Assembly (NCBI RefSeq): GCF_008704205.1
Contig: NZ_VXLC01000015.1
Coordinates: 186,001 to 250,000, forward strand
Source: Nocardia colli
GTDB taxonomy: Bacteria; Actinomycetota; Actinomycetes; Mycobacteriales; Mycobacteriaceae
Length of the DNA stretch: 64,000 nucleotides
Direction of reading: 5' to 3'
Position numbers and translations under genes: made by a program. This document shows positions 8,176 to 14,803 of this stretch, piece after piece. A model generated the notes under the pieces. The model had not been told where the DNA came from and did not search any database. It was given only the letters and a program-made list of their open reading frames with translations. Within the stretch, counting starts at the first letter, position 1. Every line of letters starts with the position of its first letter.

Positions 8176-9639
8176 ATGTCCGCCCACGTATCCGCTCCCA
8201 CCAAGGGAGGACGGACACCGCTCGTAATCCGGGTACTGGTACTCGCAACGTTCGTGGTGATCCTGAACGAGACCATCATGATCAACGCGATCCCGCGGCT
8301 CATGGCGGATCTCGACGTCACCGAGCGGGCCGCGCAGTGGGTCTCCACCGCGTTCATGCTCACCATGGCCGCCATCATTCCCACCACCGGCTGGTTCCTG
8401 CAACGGGTTTCGACCCGGCAGGCCTACGCGTCGGCGATGGGAATCTTCCTGGCCGGCACCGCGCTCTCGGCCATCGCGCCGACCTTCGAGGTGCTGCTGC
8501 TCGGTCGGATCGTGCAGGCCGGCGGCACCGCGGTGATGATGCCGCTGCTGATGACCACGCTGATGACCGTTGTCCCCGAACAGGATCGCGGCCGGGTGAT
8601 GGGCAACGTCACCCTCGCCATTTCGGTGGCGCCCGCGATGGGTCCGGTGATCTCCGGATTGGTGCTGCAGGTCGGTTCGTGGCGTTGGCTTTTCGTGCTC
8701 GTGCTGCCGATCACCGCCGTGGTGGCCTGGCTGGGTCTGCGTCAGCTGGAGAACGTCGGTGAGCCGCAGGTCGGCGCGATCGACTGGGCCAGCGTGTTCC
8801 TCGCCGCGCTCGGCTTCGGCGGACTGGTGTTCGGGCTCAGCCGATTCGAGGTCGACAACCTGACCAGCCCGGCGCTGATCGTCGCCGCGGGCGTCGCGCT
8901 GATCGCCGGGTTCGTGTTCCGTCAGCTGAGCCTGCAGCGCTCCGGCACCCCGCTGCTGGATCTGCGCGTCCTGCTGGCCGGCACCTACACCAAGGCGCTG
9001 GTGCTGATGTCGGTCGCGTTCATGGCGATGCTCGGATCGATGATCCTGCTGCCGCTGTACCTGCAGAACCTGCGTGGTCTGAGCCCGCTGGCGACCGGCC
9101 TGCTGGTGATGCCGGGCGGTTTGGCGATGGGCCTGCTCGGACCGACCATCGGCCGGCTGTTCGACCGGTTCGGCGGACGGTTGCTGGTGATTCCCGGGTC
9201 GATCGGCATCGCCGCGTCGCTCGCCGGGTTCACCCTGATCTCGCTGACCATGCCGTACTGGCAGCTGCTGGCCCTGCACATCCTGCTGATGGTGTCGCTG
9301 GCCGCGACCTTCACCCCGGTCTTCACCCTCGGCCTCGGTGCGCTGCCGCAGCACCTGTACTCGCACGGCAGCTCGATGCTCGGCACCCTGCAGCAGGTCG
9401 CCGCGGCGTTCGGCACCGCGCTGGTGGTGACCGTGATGTCGGCCCGCAGCACCTCGCTGGTCGAGGACGGCGTCGACGCGGTCACCGCGCACCTGGACGG
9501 CATGCGGCTGGCGTTCCTCGTGTCCGCTGTTCTGGCGCTGGTCGTGATCGTAGCCGCGGTGCTGCTGCCGAACCGTGCTGCCGCACATGAAGATTCCGAC
9601 GAGATCGAATCCACGACGCCCGAATTGATCAAGGGCTGA
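8176..9639 (+). CDS. DHA2-family MFS multidrug exporter (EmrB/QacA type)
   Basis: A 487-residue transporter with about 14 hydrophobic segments. The N-terminal motif NETIMINAIPRLMADL and the following WVSTAFMLTMAAIIPTTGW are hallmarks of drug:H+ antiporter family 2; motif C (GPVISGLVL) is present after RVMGNVTLAISVAPAMG. It should export hydrophobic or cationic compounds. ATG 8176 has GGAGG eight bases upstream; the in-frame upstream start at 8107 adds a hydrophilic tail and is less likely. It stands alone, 7 kb outside the PBD cluster, and is followed by a strong terminator. Confidence 0.9.
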   Translation: MSAHVSAPTKGGRTPLVIRVLVLATFVVILNETIMINAIPRLMADLDVTERAAQWVSTAFMLTMAAIIPTTGWFLQRVSTRQAYASAMGIFLAGTALSAIAPTFEVLLLGRIVQAGGTAVMMPLLMTTLMTVVPEQDRGRVMGNVTLAISVAPAMGPVISGLVLQVGSWRWLFVLVLPITAVVAWLGLRQLENVGEPQVGAIDWASVFLAALGFGGLVFGLSRFEVDNLTSPALIVAAGVALIAGFVFRQLSLQRSGTPLLDLRVLLAGTYTKALVLMSVAFMAMLGSMILLPLYLQNLRGLSPLATGLLVMPGGLAMGLLGPTIGRLFDRFGGRLLVIPGSIGIAASLAGFTLISLTMPYWQLLALHILLMVSLAATFTPVFTLGLGALPQHLYSHGSSMLGTLQQVAAAFGTALVVTVMSARSTSLVEDGVDAVTAHLDGMRLAFLVSAVLALVVIVAAVLLPNRAAAHEDSDEIESTTPELIKG

Positions 9640-9657
9640 GGGTAATTCGACCCGACG

Positions 9658-9690
9658 AAACCCCCGGCTGCCTGCGCAGGCCGGGGGTTT
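9658..9690 (+). terminator. Rho-independent terminator after the DHA2 exporter gene
   Basis: An 11-bp perfect stem AAACCCCCGGC / GCCGGGGGTTT encloses an 11-base loop, 18 bases after the stop at 9639. The right arm ends in TTT. Confidence 0.85.
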
Positions 9691-9834
9691 CGTCGTTCAC
9701 CGATCACCTGCTTCGGCCGCCGGATAACGCACCCACACAACCGTTTTCCCCACTTGGACTGGGGTTTCACTAAGCGGACATACCGGCTTAACCTCCGACC
9801 ATCGGGATTTGTCCGTCCCTTTGGAGGAGCCCAC

Positions 9835-11376
9835 ATGCCCCACATCTTCCGCCGTGCCAAGGCTTATCGCGTTGTCGCGGTAGCCGCCGCTCTGCCGCTC
9901 GCTCTCTCGCTCACGCTGGCCGGGATTTCGCACGCCGATCCAGGCGCGCCACCCGAGCGGCAATTGGCCGAATCGGTCCAGGCGCCCAATATCAAACGGC
10001 ATCTACAAGAGTTCCAGAAGATCGCCGATGCCAACGGCGGCACCCGCGCTTCCGGCACCCCGGGTTTCGACAAATCCAGCGATTACGTGGCCGGCAAGCT
10101 CCGCGGCGCGGGCTACCAGGTGACGGTGCAGAAGTTCGACTTCCCGTTCTTCCGGGAGAAGTCGACCGCGGCAATGTCCCAGGTCTCACCCGACGCCAAG
10201 GTCTACAAGCCGACCGCGCCGGGCAGCAGTGAACTCGGCGACTTCGTCACCCTGACCTACTCGGGTTCGGGGAATGTGCAGGGAACCGTCCAGGCGGTCG
10301 ATCTGACGCTGCCGCCGGCTCCGGTGCCGAGCTCGACCTCCGGCTGTGAGGCCGAGGACTTCGCCGGCTTCACCGCGGGCAATATCGCCCTGATCCAGCG
10401 CGGCACCTGCCCGTTCGCCGACAAGGCGCGCAATGCCCAGACGGCGGGCGCGTCGGCCGTGATCATCTTCAACGAGGGTCAGCCCGGCCGTACCGACGCC
10501 TTCGCCGGAACCCTTGGCGGGCCCGGCTTCACGGTGCCGGTGGTCGGTGCGAGCTTCGCCGTCGGCGAGGATCTCGCGTCCCCGGCCAACACGGTGGTCA
10601 AGCTCAAGACCGATACCGAGAGCACGACCCGCACCACCAACAACATTGTCGCGGAGACCAAACGCGGCAACGCGGACAAGGTCGTGATGGCCGGAGCGCA
10701 TCTCGACTCCGTGCTCGCCGGTCCCGGCATCAACGACAACGGTTCCGGCAGTGCGGGATTGCTCGAGGTCGCATTACAGCTGGCCAAGGTGCCGCCGAAG
10801 AACAAGGTCCGCTTCGCCTGGTGGGGAGCCGAAGAGCTCGGCCTGCTCGGTTCCGAGCACTACGTCGCGAACCTGCCCGAGGCAGACCGCAACAAGATCG
10901 CGCTGTACGCCAACTACGACATGATCGCGTCGCCCAACTACGCGTACATGATCTATGACGGCAGTGGGGGACCGGCCGGTTCCGCCGAGATCGAGAAGAA
11001 CCTGGCCAAGTACTTCGACTTCCTCCGCCTCCCGCACGTCCCGACCGCGCTCGACGGGCGCTCCGACTACGGGCCGTTCATGACGGTCGGCATTCCGGTC
11101 GGCGGCCTGTTCACCGGCGCGGAGGGCATCAAGACGCCCGAGCAGCAGAAGATGTTCGGCGGTGAAGCGGGCAAGCCGTATGACGCCTGCTACCACAGCG
11201 CCTGCGACACGACCAAGAACATCAACGAGAAAGCGCTGGCCGTGAACACCGGCGCCATCGCCTACTCGGTCGCGACGTTCGCGTTCAGCGACAACCCGCC
11301 GAATCGCACGGTCGGGGCGAAATCTGTTCCCGCGCAAGGAAAGACCATGACCCAGCACGGTGGACTCGCCTTGTAA
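9835..11376 (+). CDS. Secreted M28-family aminopeptidase with PA domain
   Basis: A 513-residue exported metallopeptidase. A signal peptide of about 34 residues (RRAK, hydrophobic core, cleavage probably after ISHA) is followed by the M28 domain interrupted by a protease-associated insert around residues 150-235. Zinc-site residues are recognisable: His289 and Asp291 in GAHLDSV, the NDNGSGS aspartate, the EEL catalytic glutamate pair in WGAEELGLLGS, and a later aspartate in ANYDMI. It resembles the Streptomyces griseus aminopeptidase and mycobacterial LpqL, but lacks a lipobox. It probably releases N-terminal residues from extracellular peptides. ATG 9835 has GGAGG eight bases upstream. Confidence 0.92.
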   Translation: MPHIFRRAKAYRVVAVAAALPLALSLTLAGISHADPGAPPERQLAESVQAPNIKRHLQEFQKIADANGGTRASGTPGFDKSSDYVAGKLRGAGYQVTVQKFDFPFFREKSTAAMSQVSPDAKVYKPTAPGSSELGDFVTLTYSGSGNVQGTVQAVDLTLPPAPVPSSTSGCEAEDFAGFTAGNIALIQRGTCPFADKARNAQTAGASAVIIFNEGQPGRTDAFAGTLGGPGFTVPVVGASFAVGEDLASPANTVVKLKTDTESTTRTTNNIVAETKRGNADKVVMAGAHLDSVLAGPGINDNGSGSAGLLEVALQLAKVPPKNKVRFAWWGAEELGLLGSEHYVANLPEADRNKIALYANYDMIASPNYAYMIYDGSGGPAGSAEIEKNLAKYFDFLRLPHVPTALDGRSDYGPFMTVGIPVGGLFTGAEGIKTPEQQKMFGGEAGKPYDACYHSACDTTKNINEKALAVNTGAIAYSVATFAFSDNPPNRTVGAKSVPAQGKTMTQHGGLAL

Positions 11377-11391
11377 GTCTGGAAACAAGGC

Positions 11392-11432
11392 AGAACGCAA
11401 CCCGGCGGCACATCACCGCCGGGTTGCGTTCT
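11392..11432. terminator. Bidirectional hairpin terminator between convergent genes
   Basis: A perfect 17-bp stem beginning AGAACGCAACCCGGCGG pairs across a 7-base loop with its complement ending TTCT. It lies 15 bases after the aminopeptidase stop and 20 bases from the stop of the convergent gene at 11452-11703, so it can serve both strands. Confidence 0.85.
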
Positions 11433-11451
11433 GTCGTGGCCCGGTTCGTCT

Positions 11452-11703
11452 CTAGGCGGTCGCGACAGCCGCTTCGGCGATGCGACGCATGCGGTCCACG
11501 ACTGCGGGGCGGTCGGGAAAGACCGTCGCTTCCCAGTGTTCGAGCACGTCGAACAGCTCGATCTCGACGCCGTGCAGGGGGCGGGCTTCGGCGATGAGCC
11601 ACACCGCGGTGGTGAACTCGGACCGGAACTCCAAGACCGAGGTCATCCCCTGGAGGAACTCCAGCGCGGCAGCTTTGATCCGATGGTCGACCGGCTCGTC
11701 CAT
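11452..11703 (-). CDS. Small hypothetical protein (83 aa)
   Basis: An 83-residue acidic, mostly helical-looking protein (MDEPVDHRIK...VDRMRRIAEAAVATA) that I cannot assign. There are no cysteines, no membrane segment and no signal peptide. Support for it being real: it ends at the shared terminator, starts with ATG, and has amino-acid composition unlike the Arg/Pro-rich shadow frames. It is divergent from the GerW-like gene, with about 90 bases between their starts. Confidence 0.6.
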   Translation of the reverse strand: MDEPVDHRIKAAALEFLQGMTSVLEFRSEFTTAVWLIAEARPLHGVEIELFDVLEHWEATVFPDRPAVVDRMRRIAEAAVATA

Positions 11704-11796
11704 CGCGTGATCATTTCACCTCGCCCGCACGATCCGCTGGACGCTGGCCGCTAGCCTCGAATCGAATGTTCTCGACGGCTACGGAGGTGCACGACC

Positions 11797-12183
11797 ATGC
11801 AGGAATCGACGGACCCGATTCCCCTGACCGCAGGGCGCGCCGGTGACGACGTCGCCGCGCTCACCCGGGACCAGATCACGGACCTGGTCGGTGGACGAGC
11901 CGGTGCGGCAATGGTTTTCGGTGAACCGGTCACGGCCGACGGCATCACCCTCGTGCCGGTGGCGCGCGCGGGTATCGGATTCGGCGGTATCGAGGGCAGC
12001 ATCGGCGGAGGCACGGACATCCGTCCGGTGGGTTACATCGAAATCAGTCACGGCGTGGCGCGCTATCGGCCGATTCGCGATATCTGGGGCCGGGTCGTCG
12101 TGCCGCTGGCGGCGATGGCCGCCGGTGTCGCCGCGCCGTGGGTGCTCCGATCCGTGCGCAAGCTCCGCGACATTCGCAAGTAG
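11797..12183 (+). CDS. GerW/YtfJ-like protein
   Basis: A 128-residue protein with the glycine-rich core of the GerW (YtfJ) family: VFGEPVTADGITLVPVARAGIGFGGI, then IGGGTDIRPVGYIEI, with a C-terminal hydrophobic segment around residues 97-117 and a basic tail. In Bacillus the family includes a spore germination protein. Actinobacterial members are common, and their role is not settled. The C-terminal helix suggests membrane association with the tail in the cytoplasm. ATG 11797 has GGAGG upstream. Confidence 0.8.
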   Translation: MQESTDPIPLTAGRAGDDVAALTRDQITDLVGGRAGAAMVFGEPVTADGITLVPVARAGIGFGGIEGSIGGGTDIRPVGYIEISHGVARYRPIRDIWGRVVVPLAAMAAGVAAPWVLRSVRKLRDIRK

Positions 12184-12228
12184 ACGCGCCCCGCAACCTG
12201 CTGTCCCTGCCCCCGCACGCATCCCGCG

Positions 12229-12369
12229 TTGACACGACATATAATGGTTGCCGCGGCGGTGGGGCTCGCCGCTCCGGACATCGGATTCGGAACAACCGCG
12301 GGCATCGCCGGCCAACAGTCCCTACCCCATCACTCCGCTTTCGGGCGGCCCATGGAGTAGGAGACAGCC
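12229..12369 (+). promoter_or_regulatory. Promoter and structured leader of the fluoride-channel operon
   Basis: A perfect -10 hexamer TATAAT lies at 12240-12245. A TTGACA at 12229-12234 is only five bases before it, so it cannot be the matching -35. Transcription from this -10 would begin near 12252, giving a leader of about 118 bases. The leader opens with GGCG-N8-CGCC (from 12255), which has the stem and 8-base loop of the first helix of fluoride (crcB) riboswitches, and CCCCAT at 12326-12331 could pair with the loop. The conserved middle and 3' segments of that riboswitch are not evident, so riboswitch identity is uncertain. Confidence 0.4.
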
Positions 12370-12858
12370 GTGCCCATCGACCCGCGTACACCCTTTCTCG
12401 TCGATCCAGACGTCGACCTGCACAGCCCTGACCAGCGCTGCGAGCTCGGGGATACCCACGGCGCGATCCTGGCCGTCATCGCGGCCGGCGGTGCGCTCGG
12501 GGCGTTGGCGCGCTACGGGCTCACCCTCGCCTGGCCCGCACCGCCGGGCGGATTCCCGTGGGCGGTGTTCACGATCAACGTAGCGGGGAGTTTCCTACTC
12601 GGCCTGCTGATGGTCGTCATCACCGAAATCCGCCCGGCCCATCCATTGGTCCGCCCGTTCCTCGGCGTCGGTGTACTCGGCGGATTCACCACCTTCTCCA
12701 CCTACGCCAACGACATCAGGGCACTACTCGACCCGGACACAGTCCTGATCGCCGCCCTCTACCTGGTCGGAACGCTGATCGCGGCCTTGGTCGCCACCAC
12801 CCTCGCCCAGATACTCGTCCGCGCCGTAGTCCGCCGCACTCAGGTCGAGGTGGCGTGA
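12370..12858 (+). CDS. crcB: Fluoride channel FluC/CrcB, first paralogue
   Basis: A 162-residue small membrane protein with four hydrophobic segments and the family's hallmark GGFTTFSTY near residue 100, plus GGALGALARYG and NVAGSFLLG. FluC proteins are dual-topology dimers that let fluoride leave the cell. A hydrophilic N-terminal extension of about 35 residues precedes the first helix. The start is GTG 12370. Its stop overlaps the ATG of the next paralogue (TGATG), the usual two-gene arrangement of actinobacterial FluC heterodimers. Confidence 0.92.
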   Translation: MPIDPRTPFLVDPDVDLHSPDQRCELGDTHGAILAVIAAGGALGALARYGLTLAWPAPPGGFPWAVFTINVAGSFLLGLLMVVITEIRPAHPLVRPFLGVGVLGGFTTFSTYANDIRALLDPDTVLIAALYLVGTLIAALVATTLAQILVRAVVRRTQVEVA

Positions 12859-13220
12859 TGAACGCACTGCTGGTCGTCGCCGGCGCCGTCCTCGGCGCAC
12901 CCTTGCGCTACCTGCTCGACCGCACCGTCCAATCCCGCCACGACAGCCATTTCCCTTGGGGCACACTGGCCGTCAACATCACCGGCTGCCTGATCCTCGG
13001 CGCGGTAACCGGTGCAGCCCTCTCCGCCCCCTGGATGCTGTTGGCCGGCACCGGATTCTGCGGCGCCTTCACCACCTACAGCACCTTCAGCTACGAAACC
13101 GTCCGCCTAGCCGAACAACGCGCCTACCGCCACGCCCTCCTCAACGCCGCAGCAAGCATCGCCGCCGGTCTAGCCGCAGCCGTAATCGGCTACACCATCG
13201 CCCACACCCTCCACGGCTGA
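12858..13220 (+). CDS. crcB: Fluoride channel FluC/CrcB, second paralogue
   Basis: A 120-residue, four-helix protein with GAVLGAPLRYLLDR, NITGCLILG and the signature GAFTTYSTFSYE. It has little extra sequence at either end. It probably pairs with the upstream paralogue in opposite orientation in the membrane to form the fluoride channel. Start and stop overlap by one base with the first gene, indicating translational coupling. Confidence 0.92.
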   Translation: MNALLVVAGAVLGAPLRYLLDRTVQSRHDSHFPWGTLAVNITGCLILGAVTGAALSAPWMLLAGTGFCGAFTTYSTFSYETVRLAEQRAYRHALLNAAASIAAGLAAAVIGYTIAHTLHG

Positions 13221-13227
13221 GCCGGCA

Positions 13228-13337
13228 CCCGTTCGCCGCACACTCCGCTCGCGAACGGGACCTCATGGCGGTCGTACTCGCGAGTCGGCGCGGCCATGTC
13301 CCGTTTGCGATGGGTGGGGGCGGCGAAGGGGACGTGC
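13228..13337. repeat. Palindromic repeat cluster of GCGAACGGGAC-type motifs
   Basis: Overlapping inverted repeats share one arm. CCCGTTCG (13228-13235) pairs with CGAACGGG (13252-13259). The longer CGCGAACGGGAC-CT-CATGGC (13250-13269) pairs with GCCATGTCCCGTTTGCG (13293-13309). A 10-bp palindrome ACTCGCGAGT lies between at 13276-13285, and a further related GCGAAGGGGACGTG follows at about 13324. The alternating orientation looks like a degenerate dispersed intergenic repeat rather than a terminator, although the first hairpin could also end the crcB transcript. Confidence 0.6.
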
Positions 13338-13496
13338 CCAAACCGGAGAATCCGGGGTGACAACGCAGCCGCCCAATACGATCTCGCCTTGCTCTGCCAG
13401 CTCGAAGGAGCGGGCACTGGGGTAGCCGTATGCGATCCGCGTCATCACCGCGTCGCATGACGGACACAGCGGCCGCTCAGCGCTCTGTTCTGTCAT
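13263..13496 (-). CDS. Small zinc-ribbon-like protein, C-terminus apparently replaced by repeat sequence
   Basis: A 77-residue frame with an N-terminal CPSC knuckle (residues 11-14), then IAYGYPSARSFELAEQGEIVLGGCVV. From memory this resembles a widespread family of small bacterial proteins whose members have a second C-x2-C pair just after the GGC segment. Here the second pair is missing: after VTPDSPVWARPL the frame runs into Arg/Pro/His-rich sequence encoded by the palindromic repeat. The gene is therefore probably truncated or altered at its 3' end. Function unknown. Confidence 0.55.
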   Translation of the reverse strand: MTEQSAERPLCPSCDAVMTRIAYGYPSARSFELAEQGEIVLGGCVVTPDSPVWARPLRRPHPSQTGHGRADSRVRPP

Positions 13497-13541
13497 GCCA
13501 ACACTCTCGCACCGGCCTCGACCGTCCGGAAGTGCAATTCG

Positions 13542-14639
13542 TTATGCGGTGGCGTACGGATCTGTCAGTGTCGCTGGTGTGTGCGCGATTTCCAATGCAG
13601 CCTCGGGGAACATCGCGCCCGCGACATAGAAACGCGCGCGCGTGCGTCCGACCGGTGCCAGGATCTGCCTCCGCACGAGTTCGCGTAGATCACGTTGTGC
13701 CTGTTGCAGATTCAGACCCTCGTTCTGCTCGTAACGGGAGCGGCGCACGCGACCTGACATTGCGACGTCGTGCAACGCGGCGATGAGGCGTTCGTCCAGG
13801 CCGTTGCCGGCGGCGACATCCGAGAGTGCCTCCCATACCCGCCCGGAACGCACGAATCGCGCGTGAACGGTCTGTGCCTGCTGGTGATAGGCGATCAGAT
13901 TGAACCGGATCCATTCCGAGACATCCTGATTCGGCCGGTACTCACTGCCGCGACGCCCCAGCACCTGGTAGTACTCCCACGTGTTGCCCGGACGACCCAA
14001 CCACGCCTCAATCGAGGAGAATTCCGGAGCCAGCACGCCTTCCCGCGCGATCATCAACGTTTGCAGCGAGCGTGACATTCGGCCGTTGCCGTCAGCCCAG
14101 GGGTGAATTGAGACCAGATGCAGGTGCGCCATCGCGGCACGAACCAGTGGGTGCGACCCTTTCTCGATATCGAGCCAATCAACCAACTCTGCCATCAAAT
14201 CCGGCACCGCCGCTGCTTCCGGCGCGGTGTAAGCGGCAATGCTCGGATCGCGCACGTCGGTCACATACACCGGACCCCGCCGCCACTGGCCGGCCGGTCG
14301 GCGCGCAGTGTGCCGGTGCCCCTGCAACATCCAATGCAGTGCGTTGAGAAGTCCTTTGCTGTACGAGAAATCCTCGACACCATGCAACGTCTGGATATAG
14401 GTCATCATTTGCTCGTAGGCGAGCGTCTCCGCTCGGTTTTCCTCCGAGACGTCTACGTCCCTCTCTCCGGCCATCAAATCCTCCACATCGACGGTGGCGA
14501 CCTTGAAGCCTTCGATGGAATTGGACGCCGCCACCGCGTCTGCGGTCAGGAACTTCCGCAACCCCCCGATCAGCGTGTCTGGTGTGCGCTGTAGCTGGTT
14601 GCGCAGTGTGTCGCGCATACCATCCACTTCGGACAGCAC
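13542..14639 (-). CDS. Fic-family protein (putative AMP-transferase) with N-terminal inhibitory motif
   Basis: A 365-residue frame with the Fic active site HPWADGNGRMSR (residues 179-190); the catalytic His is 179. An N-terminal SNSIEG (39-44) fits the inhibitory helix motif [S/T]xxxE[G/N] of class II Fic proteins. A C-terminal winged-helix-like region follows from about residue 280 (LRELVRRQILAPVGRTRARFYV). These proteins transfer AMP from ATP to target proteins and are held inactive by the inhibitory glutamate. No separate antitoxin gene is adjacent, as expected for class II. The GTG at 14639 is the first usual start, but the frame stays open upstream to about 14760 with protein-like sequence (YDSRGQAYSWP), so the real N-terminus may be longer. 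Confidence 0.85.
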   Translation of the reverse strand: MLSEVDGMRDTLRNQLQRTPDTLIGGLRKFLTADAVAASNSIEGFKVATVDVEDLMAGERDVDVSEENRAETLAYEQMMTYIQTLHGVEDFSYSKGLLNALHWMLQGHRHTARRPAGQWRRGPVYVTDVRDPSIAAYTAPEAAAVPDLMAELVDWLDIEKGSHPLVRAAMAHLHLVSIHPWADGNGRMSRSLQTLMIAREGVLAPEFSSIEAWLGRPGNTWEYYQVLGRRGSEYRPNQDVSEWIRFNLIAYHQQAQTVHARFVRSGRVWEALSDVAAGNGLDERLIAALHDVAMSGRVRRSRYEQNEGLNLQQAQRDLRELVRRQILAPVGRTRARFYVAGAMFPEAALEIAHTPATLTDPYATA

Positions 14640-14803
14640 GCGTTCGTCAGCGTCGCTCAGAGCAGGAGTAGGGAACAGTACAGGCCAAGAATAGGCTTGT
14701 CCTCGAGAGTCGTATCGAAATATATAAGCGTGACTTACAGATTTGTTCAGTGTTTCTTTAGTGGGAAAGTTTGGGGGGACTTTTTTGGGGAGAGTTGGTA
14801 AGA

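Noticed and set aside
12229..12245. TTGACA and TATAAT as one promoter
   Set aside because: Only five bases separate the two hexamers, so they cannot be the -35 and -10 of the same sigma-70-type promoter; only the TATAAT is kept as candidate.
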